DNA of 14,581 bases from Podochytrium sp. JEL0797. Taxonomy: Eukaryota; Chytridiomycota; Chytridiomycetes; Chytridiales; Chytriomycetaceae. Positions 1 to 7,697 of this stretch are shown here, one piece after another. The translations under genes and the position numbers were made by a program. The stretch covers positions 1 to 14,581 of the forward strand of contig JADGJG010000658.1 in the NCBI GenBank assembly GCA_027596195.1. Reading direction: 5' to 3'. The stretch's first letter is position 1; each line of letters starts with the position of its first letter. A model generated the notes under the pieces. The model was not told the origin of the DNA. It saw nothing but the letters and a program-made list of their open reading frames with translations, and did no database searches.

Positions 1-7
1 GCCCCCG

Positions 8-69
<62 letters not shown>
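1..69. repeat. Poly-C homopolymer at contig edge
   Basis: The first 69 bases are C apart from G at positions 1 and 7. There is no telomere-like unit such as CCCTAA. A run this long at the very start of a window is best explained as a sequencing or assembly artefact: poly-G reads from two-colour Illumina chemistry often extend contig ends as poly-G or poly-C. A real homopolymer tract cannot be excluded. Confidence 0.85.
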
Positions 70-398
70 ACCCGGGGAGATTTATCCCCTTCACTCATGT
101 CTTCCAACACTTCGAAGGCGTGGCTTTTTTTACTTTCTATTAGAGAAACTGGAATTGTTTCTGGTCTCGCTGCTGTCCTGCTAGACTGGGGTTTGTTGTT
201 GCGTGGTTAATACCGGATTATTGATTTTTTTCCTCTTGCTTATTTGCGCTCTCACTTGTGTAATAATCGCTTATTAAATGCAGATTCAGACTCATCAATC
301 ATCTCAATACGTATTTGCTTTATTCACAGCGTCGTCAAAATACACACATGCGAGGGAAATAGGACAGGGATAAGCTCGGACACAACCACTAAGTTCAT
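70..398. other. Non-coding 3' flank of the 76-aa gene
   Basis: No supported gene lies here. The stretch is T-rich on the plus strand and contains one recognisable element: a minus-strand AATAAA (tttatt on plus, 319-324), about 75 bp past the stop codon of the gene at 399-629. The rest is probably 3' UTR and intergenic DNA. Confidence 0.6.
319..324 (-). terminator. AATAAA poly(A) signal for the 76-aa gene
   Basis: The minus strand reads AATAAA here, 75 bp downstream of the TGA at 399-401. Sequence and spacing suit a poly(A) signal for the small minus-strand gene. Confidence 0.5.
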
Positions 399-629
399 TC
401 ATCTGCTGGACTTCTTGCCGTAGTCAACCCACTCGGGTTCGCCATCATCGTCCTTGCCCACGTAGCCGTAGCGCTCAGTGTGGCGGTGCGCATAAGTCGC
501 GTGTTCCCAACCTTTGATAATCGTCGGCTCGCTTTTGGCCGACGAGGGCATTTTCGAAGTGTCACGCGACGAGCTGTTGTCGCGATCGGAGCTTCCCTTC
601 TTGTCGGTGTTGCCGCCAGAAGAAGACAT
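399..629 (-). CDS. Hypothetical 76-aa hydrophilic protein
   Basis: This single-exon frame starts at the ATG at 629-627 and ends at the TGA at 399-401. I do not recognise the product. Residues 1-33 are a low-complexity Ser/Asp/Lys/Arg region, likely disordered. Residues 34-76 are richer in aromatic and charged residues, including the stretches GWEHATYAHRH and GEPEWVDYGKK. There is no signal peptide, membrane segment or cysteine. The same frame stays open upstream to about 845, but that part lies in sequence duplicated at 1650-1790, where the frame is not kept, so I take the internal ATG as the start. An AATAAA on the same strand follows 75 bp after the stop. It may be a real small gene or a chance ORF; the contrast between the compositionally biased half and the structured-looking half favours a gene. 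Confidence 0.5.
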   Translation of the reverse strand: MSSSGGNTDKKGSSDRDNSSSRDTSKMPSSAKSEPTIIKGWEHATYAHRHTERYGYVGKDDDGEPEWVDYGKKSSR

Positions 630-825
630 TCGTTTTAGGTGGCGTTTTTGATGAGTCAGGATTTTTTGTTTCCACTCGCGCAAATGAACGTATTGCAGCC
701 TGCTCAATTCCACGCAAAGAAAAGCTGTGCAATTCGCGATATTCAGATGATCGTGGTGAAGGAGCACTATTTTTTGTGTGCAAGTCCACCCAGCAAGTCC
801 ACTCGGCAAGTCCGCGCGAAAAAAA

Positions 826-838
826 ACGCGTATAAAAG
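826..838 (+). promoter_or_regulatory. ACGCGT plus TATAAAAG, copy A
   Basis: A plus-strand TATA box (TATAAAAG, 831-838) directly abuts an ACGCGT palindrome (826-831, the MCB-type hexamer of fungal cell-cycle promoters). The same pair recurs in copy B at 1734-1746. An AATAAA lies about 295 bp downstream on the same strand. Together these could define a short plus-strand transcription unit. Function is inferred from motifs only. Confidence 0.45.
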
Positions 839-928
839 AGAACAATTTCCCTCTCGTTTCAATTCACTGTCTGTCGATCCAAAAAAGCCTCTCCAGTCTT
901 CTCCAGCTCTCAAGGCAGTCTCGCAGCA

Positions 929-994
929 ATGATTTTACTGCAGTTCTGCTCCAAAGGTCACAAGACAACTCACAGCCAGGATTTTCATCTTTGA
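929..994 (+). CDS. Possible 21-aa ORF, copy A
   Basis: This is the first ATG downstream of the TATA box at 831-838. It opens a 21-codon frame beginning MILLQFCSKGHK and ending in TGA, and is followed by AATAAA at 1128-1133. Copy B has an equivalent ORF of exactly the same length. No known family is recognisable. With so few codons in a recent duplicate, shared ancestry alone could explain the match. Confidence 0.2.
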   Translation: MILLQFCSKGHKTTHSQDFHL

Positions 995-1127
995 AACCTC
1001 AAACTGTTGTCTGCTCATTGATCTCCGCCACTGACCGTCTCATACTTGCCTGAACCTTCTTCTCTTGGAGCTGCCCAGTGCCCTGCGATCAGACCCATCA
1101 TTTTTTGTTTTGAAGAGTTGAATTTGC

Positions 1128-1133
1128 AATAAA
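1128..1133 (+). terminator. AATAAA, copy A
   Basis: AATAAA on the plus strand about 295 bp after TATAAAAG, conserved with copy B (2039-2044) inside the shared string AATAAACACGCAGAAT. It could end a short plus-strand transcript. Confidence 0.4.
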
Positions 1134-1173
1134 CACGCAGAATACATCCTCTCATTTAATCCCATTATATAAC

Positions 1174-1602
1174 TTAATCAGTTAATCTCTTTTCTGATCT
1201 GGTAACCAGCTTCTTTTCCAACCAGCCCGTCCTGAATCCTGGGACCAGCACGTGCTCCATTCTCCACCACAGTGCCACTTTTTCATCTCCCCTGTCATTG
1301 ATCGATTTCAATAAATTCAAGGACTGTGCGACATCCTTCGTCGCTTTCACCAAAGACTGCGACGACCCTGTGATAGCAACTCTCCTCTGTGAGGTGCTTC
1401 TCACTGGAAATACACTGGCTGATTCGGCCACATTGTTTGAAAACATGGCTTTTGAACACAAAGAGGCTGTAGAAGCGGCCTCGGATCGGCGGGTGGTTTG
1501 GTGTGGGTGAATGTTGGAGGGCGGAGGGGTGTTGTTTGGGAGCAAGTTTGTGTCGCAACGCGTGGAAATCATGCGTCTACATCAAGGCCTCGAATTGAAA
1601 GG
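1174..1602 (-). pseudogene. Detached duplicate of the TTLL C-terminal tail
   Basis: This minus-strand frame is open for 132 codons (1572 to 1174) and matches the last ~130 residues of the TTLL gene. The best-kept segment, AITGSSQSLVKAT, is identical in both copies. It has no catalytic domain and no 5' exons, and its upstream side is TTLL 3' flank from copy B, so it cannot make a ligase. No stop interrupts the frame, which suggests either a fairly recent duplication or weak constraint. By hand count over about 54 codons (roughly 1330-1490 versus 2225-2390), differences fall 9, 5 and 10 at minus-frame codon positions 1, 2 and 3. Position 2 is the most conserved, as expected for past coding on this strand. 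Confidence 0.75.
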
Positions 1603-1733
1603 AATTGAGTGGATATGGGTGCAAAAAATACTGTCCAGCAACATGCATAAACAACTTGGAAATCGCAATAGCAGATAATCGTGGTGGAGGAGCACCGTTT
1701 TTCGAGTCCACCTGGCAAGTCCGCACGAAAAAA

Positions 1734-1746
1734 ACGCGTATAAAAG
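1734..1746 (+). promoter_or_regulatory. ACGCGT plus TATAAAAG, copy B
   Basis: This is the same composite as in copy A: ACGCGT at 1734-1739 overlapping TATAAAAG at 1739-1746, with an AATAAA 293 bp downstream at 2039-2044. The element has survived divergence of the two copies with its spacing to AATAAA almost unchanged. Transcription from here would converge on the TTLL 3' end. Confidence 0.45.
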
Positions 1747-1837
1747 TGTGCGATTTCCCTCTCATTTCGATCCACTGTCTGTCGACTCAAAAAAGCCTCT
1801 CCAGTCTTCTCCAGCTCTCAAGGCAGTCTCGCAGCAA

Positions 1838-1903
1838 ATGATTCTACTGCAGCTTTGCTCCAAAGGTCACAAGACAACTCACAGCCAGGACTTTCATTGT
1901 TGA
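1838..1903 (+). CDS. Possible 21-aa ORF, copy B
   Basis: This is the counterpart of the ORF at 929-994. It begins MILLQLCSKGHK, has the same length and the same TGA stop. Differences between the copies are two synonymous changes and two amino-acid changes (F6L, L21C). It lies about 90 bp after TATAAAAG and about 135 bp before AATAAA. It may be a short peptide, a leader within a non-coding RNA, or chance. Confidence 0.2.
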   Translation: MILLQLCSKGHKTTHSQDFHC

Positions 1904-2038
1904 AACCCAAAAAAGTTGTCTGTTCATTGATCTCCTCTGTCATTGGCCGTCGAGCACTTGCCTGAACCTCCTTCTCTGGGAGCTGCCCTGCAACCAGACC
2001 CATCATTTTTTTTTAATTTTTTATGAGTGTCGATTTAC

Positions 2039-2044
2039 AATAAA
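2039..2044 (+). terminator. AATAAA, copy B
   Basis: AATAAA on the plus strand about 293 bp after the copy-B TATA box and 32 bp short of the TTLL stop codon on the other strand. A plus-strand unit ending here would be convergent with TTLL with almost no overlap. Confidence 0.4.
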
Positions 2045-2075
2045 CACGCAGAATCCACCCGCTCATTTAATCGCA

Positions 2076-4764
2076 TTAACTTAATCTCGTTTCTGATCTG
2101 GCAACCAGCTTTTTTCCAACCAGCCCATTCTGAATCCTGTGTCCTACAGATGCTCGTTTCTCCACCACTGCCACCTTTTCACTTCCCCTGTGATTGATGG
2201 ATTTAATTAAATTTAGGGACTGTGCGACATCCTCCGTCGCTTTCACTAAAGACTGCGACGACCCTGTGATAGCAACACTCCTCCTTGATGAGCTTCTCAC
2301 AGGAAATACATTGGTCGAGTTGGCCACACTGTTTGAAAACATGGTGTTGGAGCGCGAAGAGGCTGTAGATTCGGTCTGGGATCGGTGTGAGTTTTGGTGT
2401 GTGTGTATGGTGGAAGGAGCGGGGTGTTGTCTTTTGGGAGCAAGTTCTTGTCGCAGCCAAGCGTTGACGTCAAGGCTCTGATTCGAAAAGTAGCCCCCAT
2501 CCGTAGGAATTTCAGATGCCTGCCCAACAACACTCGATCGAATTGAAGACTGTGAGATGGCTTGATGCATTTGAGACTGGGCAACAACTCGCTTCGAGGG
2601 CGCCCCCATCAAAGGTTCTTCCCGAAACGACGGCGAATCATAAAACGATTCCAAAAAGTCCGAATACACACTGGGCTTCAACGATTCGCGATCGGCTTCC
2701 ACACTCGACCGCCACGACATGATTTTGGAAGTGACCTTTCGTACGATTCCACTCCCATCCCGCACGACGCCTCGCTCGTTGATTCCGGCTTTCCATTTCT
2801 CGAGTTTCGTGACTTGTTGTTGTTGGAGTTCGGCTTTACGTCGGAGGTGTTCTTGTCGGCCTTTGGTTGCGACCGTGTCTGGGGTTAACTTTTTGGCGGC
2901 TTCGAGGCATTTGAGGTATTTTGCGAGCAAATGGGGATTTGAATCTAGAGGAGGGAATACACGTCGGAAGGAGCCAATGTGTGTATCTTCGTACGATTTG
3001 AGAGAGTCTAACAACGAGGCTGGGTATGTGGAGTTGTATTCGTCAATGAGGTCTTTTGCAGGTTGGGGGAGCGGGTGGGCAGACGTTGGCAAGGAGCAGG
3101 TCGATCGAGTCGATGAATCATCAGAGTCTCTTCTTAGCAAAACAGAGGAAGCTGATTTCGGCGAGGAATAACGACTAAGAATTTTGTCCTTTGAAGCAGC
3201 GGCGGCGGTGGGAGAAGTCGAGCTCCTTCCTCCGACACCTGCAGATGCAACAGGCCCGCCTCCAAACAATCGCGTCTTGATCTTCTCCTTTTCTGCCTTC
3301 TCAAACTTCTTCCTCGTTAGGGCATTCAAATTTAAAAGTCCCAGCGTGTCCCCAATGACTTTTTGTTTGACTTCCAAATCCAACGGACTGTCGCACGTGA
3401 AGCTCGGACTATGGTTCACCTCCAATACCCACGGTTTGAGCTTTTTGTCCAAAAATATATCAAACCCAAGGAGTTCGAAGCACTGCGAACCTGCCGCGTT
3501 CATCTGGTCTTTGGCTTTTTGGCCGCCTGGTTCAACAGTAGAATTCAGGTTTGCACCAGATTTGCTATTCCCACTCGGGAAACAAGCGCGCAGAATCATG
3601 GCGAGCTGTGGCTGCACCGTCACACACGTCTTTACAATCGCGTCATTGATTTTGGTCCACAGGTCTTCTGGGTCTTTGATGCTCCCGCGTTCCTTCAACC
3701 GAGTGAACACGCTTTCGATGGTGCGTTTGCTGCCTTTGTCGTCGGACTCGGTGTGATCGAATTGAGACGAGTGCTTGTTGATGGCATAGTTGGTGAGATG
3801 CATGCACACGTCGTGGAGGTTTGATTCGGAGGGGTCCACGTATTTGTGGGTCGCAAAACGCGCGAGGCCGTCGCGGTGGACAAAAATGCGGAGTGGGTTA
3901 ACCGATGTGACGAGCACGTAACTGGGTAATAAACGATTGAAAAGCTGCAAAATGACGACGGTTGAGGAGTATTCTTACACTCTCAAATCAAATTTGAATC
4001 TATCAATCAAACACGGCTTGTTCAGGTACATTTGAACAATCATTTTCGACTCTTTGTGGGGAGAGATGGCCTTCAAGGAACGAAAGAGAAAGATTCCTTT
4101 GCCTTGGCACCCGTGACCGGGTTTGCTGATGTATGTCTGATGTGGTTTGGCCTGACGGAAATGGTGGGTCAAAACGGACCCGAAACCGCGTTACTCTTTA
4201 CCTTCATGGCAATTTTGAGATCCGCCCAATCATGTGGAAGATTATACGTCTTTGGAAAGAAGTTATATTCTTTGGGGACCATCCGCGACAGCCGTCCAAT
4301 GTTGCGAGCCAAATAATCTTTTCGACAGATCTCATGCATTCCAGGAAAATGATTGATTTTCTGATACGGCTCCCTGTTAACATTTTCTATATCCTTTAGT
4401 AAATAGCGCCCTCAAATTACAGACGACCCCACATTTCCAAAACGCGTTGGGTCGAAACGCCTGTGTCAATCCAAAAGATTGTCCAGGGCTCGGAATCGTC
4501 CACGACGCGCAACCCCTTCAATTGGCTACATTGACGCACGATATCATATTTGCAGCAGGTTGTGTTGATTGTTGGTTTCTTCTTTTTGAGTTTTGGCTTT
4601 GGTTTGGAAACGGTCGCCGACGATTCCCGCGTTTCTTCCGATTCTGGGCGTTGTTCGTCCTGTTCGGTGGAACTTGGAGTTGGACTTGTTGGTTTGCAGT
4701 CCTGAGTAGCAGATGCTTCAATGGCTGTGATTGCTTGAGCTTCCGTTTCAATGTCGTCTGGCAT
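2076..4764 (-). CDS. Tubulin-tyrosine-ligase-like polyglutamylase (TTLL6/13 type)
   Basis: TTLL enzymes are ATP-grasp ligases that add glutamate (or glycine/tyrosine) to tubulin tails; glutamylating forms act mainly on axonemal and centriolar microtubules. The model has exons 4764-4421, 4373-4202, 4151-3979 and 3921-2076, giving 844 aa. Introns are 47, 50 and 57 nt with donors GTAATT, GTAAAG and GTAAGA. All junctions keep the family consensus: RVLEMWGRL-EPYQKINHF, KIAMK-AKPHQTYI and FKFDLRV-YVLVTSV. The catalytic core spans about residues 66-430. It includes INTTCCKYD (66-74), the ATP-binding Lys182 with HGCQGKG (185-191), HLTNYAINKH (271-280), Asp384 in GFDIFLD, and metal-binding Glu397 and Asn399 in LEVNHSPSF. 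Residues 1-65 are acidic then Lys-rich. The tail after about 430 is long, Ser-rich and probably disordered; its last ~130 residues are duplicated downstream. TTLL6/13 rather than another glutamylase is a motif-level judgement. Confidence 0.9.
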
Positions 4765-4897
4765 TCGAGAAGATTGACACGCGGCGATCGCGTCTCAAAA
4801 ATGCAAAAACCCAAATACGCACGACGATGCCCTAACGAGCAGATAGCATTCACATTTGATTATCTTCTCAATAAATTAAATTTCAATTCTCTTCTCG

Positions 4898-6324
4898 TTA
4901 CTCGCTGTCGGATCCTTCAACAACTTCACCAACGACCCCAGAAATTGCCGCAGCCTCTTTCGCAACCCAGCAAGCAAGCTGCGCCTGCAATTTGATTCGG
5001 ATACCAATTAACCATTGATCCGCTTTCTGGCACCTCTTGGACGTTCCCGCATCTTCGCCTTGATTGATCTAAACAAAATAACGCGTTTTGCGCAGGTTAG
5101 AAACATCCTATCACGAGCAGAAACGAAATCGCGAACCAAAGACTGTCTTCCAATGAAGGGATTCCTTTTCTGCTTTACGACGGGTCCCAAGACATCCTCC
5201 TCTTCCATCTCATCGATCGTGCGCTTGTTGCGTTTATTCCTCGCCACCGTGCCGGGTGTCACGGGCTTCGACCGGAATCCACCGCGAGCAATCTTTTGCG
5301 ACGGGGTCGCGGGTTCGTCTTCGGGTTCGTCTTCGGCTTCCTTGAGTCTTGAGGCATGTGACGGGGTGTGAGCTCCTTCGCGCTTGGATGGAGACAGGAG
5401 ACGGGTAGTTTGTTTGACGGGAGTGCGAGTTGCGGAGGCGGCGCGTTGAGGGGTTTGTGGCGGAATCACCATCAGAGCTGCTTCTGCGTCAGCGTCCTCA
5501 TCAATTGCCATGGCAGAAGCACGATGGTGGTTGTGGTGCAAAGTGGGCGGTTTGGATGGAGTTCTCGAAGACGCAGTTTTGGGAGTGGTCGCGGTGGGAG
5601 TGATGGGTAGAGGCTTGCGGTTGGCCCTGGGCGTCGCTCTTCCCGACGCGACAGCGACAGTTTCGATTTCCTCCGTAAAGTCGCTGTCAAGACATCCGCG
5701 AACATTTTTGAAGTATTCTGAATTGAGGGAGCACTCCGTGACGAGTTGGCGCGTGGTGATGGATTTCTGGATTGGATGGGGGAGTGTCAAACCATTATCA
5801 TCCCCAACTAGCACGAGGTCACTCACATCTCCAGCGGCCTTGGCACACACAAAAAACACACCACACACGACTTCTGCGTAATGAGACGCCGAGGCGCCTG
5901 GGTTGCGAAACACAAACTCTTTATAGATCTTCGTCATCTGTTTCTCGACATTCATCAATCCGTATTTCGTGCAGAGAGACGTGATAGACACCAATTTGGA
6001 TGTGGCTGCGTTGTCCACGAGTGCTTTGACCTTCTGGAGTTCCTTCATAAAGGTCTTCTGGTCGATGGTCGAGCGTCTGACAATGTCGTCGAGGGTCTTC
6101 ATGGGGTACTTTGCATGCTCCAGGGCGGCCTGAAGACAGAGCGCGGCAAGCGCAGTGCTTGCCGTGAAGTGGGCTGGGCGCGCCTCACAGCGGTCCTTGA
6201 GTGCCTTGGCGAGCTTCACGGCATCGGCAGGGACATTCTCGAAGGCGAGGACATCCAGCAGCTTCTGGATTGCATCTTCGCTGACGAAGCGGCGGGTTTT
6301 GCCAGCGGAACGTGGGGCGAACAT
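4898..6324 (-). CDS. ORC6: Origin recognition complex subunit 6 (ORC6-like)
   Basis: ORC6 helps the origin recognition complex bind DNA and load MCM in the nucleus. The model has exons 6324-5827, 5766-5137 and 5068-4898, all phase 0, giving 432 aa. The first intron (60 nt, GTGAGT) is in frame, so the uninterrupted ORF hides it. The second (68 nt, donor GTTCGC, branch-like CTAAC, acceptor TTTAG) skips a divergent stretch and reaches a last exon of 56 residues that an unspliced reading would miss. Residues ~10-190 look like the two cyclin-like folds of ORC6, including STALAALCLQAALEH and KLVSITSLCTKYGLMNVEKQ. The middle is Pro/Thr/Ser-rich and basic, with TP and SP sites that could be CDK targets. 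The last exon carries KADQWLIGIRIKLQAQL, resembling the terminal ORC6 helix (Y-E-E-W-K-R-K-I-L in human) that binds ORC3. Identification rests on remembered similarity; the second intron is the weaker boundary. Confidence 0.72.
5069..5136 (-). other. Proposed ORC6 intron 2 (GTTCGC donor)
   Basis: The minus strand reads TTG|GTTCGC at the left edge, CTAAC about 26 nt before the 3' end, and TTTAG|ATC at the right edge. Removing it joins phase-0 codons and opens the 56-residue C-terminal exon. The donor is unusual but the same GTTCG start is used by two homology-supported BIO2 introns in this window. An alternative donor at GTTTCT, 12 nt further on and also phase 0, would add four residues. Confidence 0.55.
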
Positions 6325-6409
6325 TTGTTTGTCGTTTTTTGTGCGGATTTCGGACGAAGTTGCCCAGCACCGGTTGCACTCGATAACACATTCAATGACA
6401 AAGGGGATA

Positions 6410-6415
6410 TTTATT
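6410..6415 (-). terminator. AATAAA overlapping the stop of the ORC6 copy
   Basis: The minus strand reads GAATAAAT, so the TAA stop (6413-6411) of the copy lies inside an AATAAA. The start codon of intact ORC6 follows only 86 bp later, leaving little room for a 3' UTR plus a promoter. Confidence 0.4.
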
Positions 6416-7531
6416 CGTCTTCCATTAGTTCTTCCAAATCACTGCCTGTTGATTCGATAATAATACGAATCGGATTTTCATTTGCTGCGGCAGGATTTGG
6501 CATTGAAACGGCACTTATTCGCCGTGATGGGAGACTATCCGAGGTGGTAATGGAAACATGATTCGATGCTGAAATGGTACAATGATTGCGTTCTGACTCC
6601 AATTTCGCTCCAGCAGCAAAGTTCGTTTTGGGTGTGGTCGCGGTGGGAGTGATGGGCAGAGGCTTGCGGTTGACTCTGGGCATTGACGCGACTGCGACGG
6701 CTTCGATTTCCTTCGTAAAGTCTCTGTCGAGACATTCGCGAACATTTTTGAAATATGCTGAATTGAGGGACCACTCCTTGACGAGTTGGCGTGGGGCGAT
6801 GGAATTCTGCCGGGTACCGTTCAGCGGAGCGAGTATTCCATGTGATAACTCACATCTCCAGCGGCCTAAGGAACACAAAAAAAAACGCCCCGCACACACA
6901 CGACTTCTGCGTAATGAGACGCTGAGGCACCTGGGTTCCGAAGGACAAACTCGGCATAAATATCGAGCATCTGCCTCTGGACGTTCATCTACATATTTCG
7001 TGCATAGTGACGTGATAGACACCAGTTTGGATACTGCTGCGTTGGCCGCGAGTACTTTGACCTTTTGGAGTTCCGTCAGAAAGGTCTTCTTGTCGATGGT
7101 CGAGCGTCTGACAATGTCGTCGAGAGCGTTCATGGGATACCGTGTATGCTCCAGGGCAGCCTGCAGACAGAGTGCGGCAAGCGCAGTGCTTGTTATGAAT
7201 GCGGCCGGGCGGGTCTCGCAGCGGTCCTTGAGAGCTTTGGCAAGCTTTACGGCATCGGCGGAGACATTCTCGAAGGCGAGGACGTCCAGCAGCTCCTTGA
7301 TCGCATCCTCTCTTCCAAAGCGGCGGGTCTTTGATTGCTGGGGCGCATTTTGGGCGGCGGATTGGAGGCGGGCGCGCTTCTTGGGCGGCAGGGGAGTTGG
7401 TGGATGGCGAGACTTACTGTTGCGGGTTTTGGGCACTGTAGGTCTTTTGGCGATTTTGGGTGGTGGTAAAGGGGAGGAAGCGGGTAGGACAAGTCGGGCT
7501 GCGTCACCACGAATCGAGTAAAAAATGACAT
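6411..7531 (-). pseudogene. Tandem ORC6 copy, frame-damaged, with a replaced tail
   Basis: The region 7337-6600 is a clear second copy of ORC6: both contain KTRRF, DVLAFENV and KLVSITSLCTKY, and both keep an intron at the same site (here 6807-6853, GTGAGT...GGCAG). Damage: relative to the intact gene, 2 nt are missing near 6988-6996, shifting the frame inside the second cyclin-like fold, and the original frame then meets TAG at 6866-6868. After the TTPKT motif, the sequence departs from the intact gene and ends 56 residues later at TAA 6411-6413, without the C-terminal helix. No ATG lies in frame upstream of KTRRF. A start at 7531 works only with an extra 80-nt intron (7338-7417, GTAAGT...CCCCAG). 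It is probably a pseudogene. A shortened or multiply spliced expressed paralogue is possible. Confidence 0.65.
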
Positions 7532-7691
7532 GAATGCCGATGCCCCACTCCTGATGTCCGTATTGAATCAAAGTCGTCCCTGTGACAGTGAGAGATCGAG
7601 TCGATCAATTTCTGCACGCCGTTTGCCAATCCGCCAAACCTGTTTTCGAAAACTCACCAAGTCGCCAGTTGAGGAATCGGTCTTTGGTCAA

Positions 7692-7697
7692 TTTATT
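7692..7697 (-). terminator. AATAAA overlapping the BIO4 stop
   Basis: The minus strand reads GAAATAAATT, with the stop codon TAA (7695-7693) inside AATAAA. The damaged ORC6 copy shows the same arrangement at 6410-6415. Confidence 0.4.

Larger units (their letters stand above)
735..1600. repeat. Tandem duplication, copy A (TTLL 3' end plus flank)
   Basis: Sequence from about 735 to 1600 matches about 1650 to 2490 in the same orientation, offset about 905 bp. Landmarks shared in order are: a GATCGTGGTG-type segment; CAAGTCCGC followed by an A-run; ACGCGTATAAAAG; a nearly identical stretch at 890-980 versus 1797-1888; AATAAACACGCAGAAT; and the TTLL C-terminal coding region. The copies differ by many substitutions and small indels, so this is not a simple assembly duplication. 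Boundaries are approximate. Roughly 50 bp between the copies (1600-1650) has no partner that I can see. Confidence 0.85.
1650..2490. repeat. Tandem duplication, copy B (contains the real TTLL 3' end)
   Basis: This is the partner of copy A. Its right part, 2076-2490, is the last ~135 codons of the intact TTLL gene. Its left part is the TTLL 3' flank. The intact reading frame through to the TTLL catalytic core indicates that this copy keeps the original gene and that copy A is the detached duplicate. Confidence 0.85.

Noticed and set aside
1..69. Telomere
   Set aside because: No CCCTAA or other short repeat unit is present; only a C homopolymer.
630..845. Upstream extension of the 76-aa frame to 148 aa
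   Set aside because: The extension lies in DNA duplicated at 1650-1790, where the matching frame is not preserved, and it has no domain character. The ATG at 629 is the better start.
2719..3824. Plus-strand ORFs of 150-190 codons across the TTLL gene
   Set aside because: They are antisense to a well-supported TTLL catalytic exon and show no family motif; GC-rich codon use on the opposite strand explains the open frames.
5368..5881. Plus-strand ORFs over ORC6
   Set aside because: Antisense shadows of the Pro/Thr-rich ORC6 middle region, without recognisable protein features.
6970..6991. A 22-nt GT...AG intron that would repair the frame of the ORC6 copy
   Set aside because: GTAGAT...GGCAG would restore the reading frame, but 22 nt is far below the 46-nt minimum seen in this window and the TAG at 6866-6868 would still interrupt the protein. 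A 2-nt deletion is simpler.
6586..7521. 311-codon plus-strand ORF opposite the ORC6 copy
   Set aside because: Long but antisense to clear ORC6 homology, and parts of it mirror the antisense frames of the intact ORC6 gene. No domain is recognisable.
7572..7692. BIO3 aminotransferase domain fused after BIO4
   Set aside because: I looked for the WWPFTQH and substrate/PLP motifs expected after the synthetase domain and saw none before the ORC6 copy begins.
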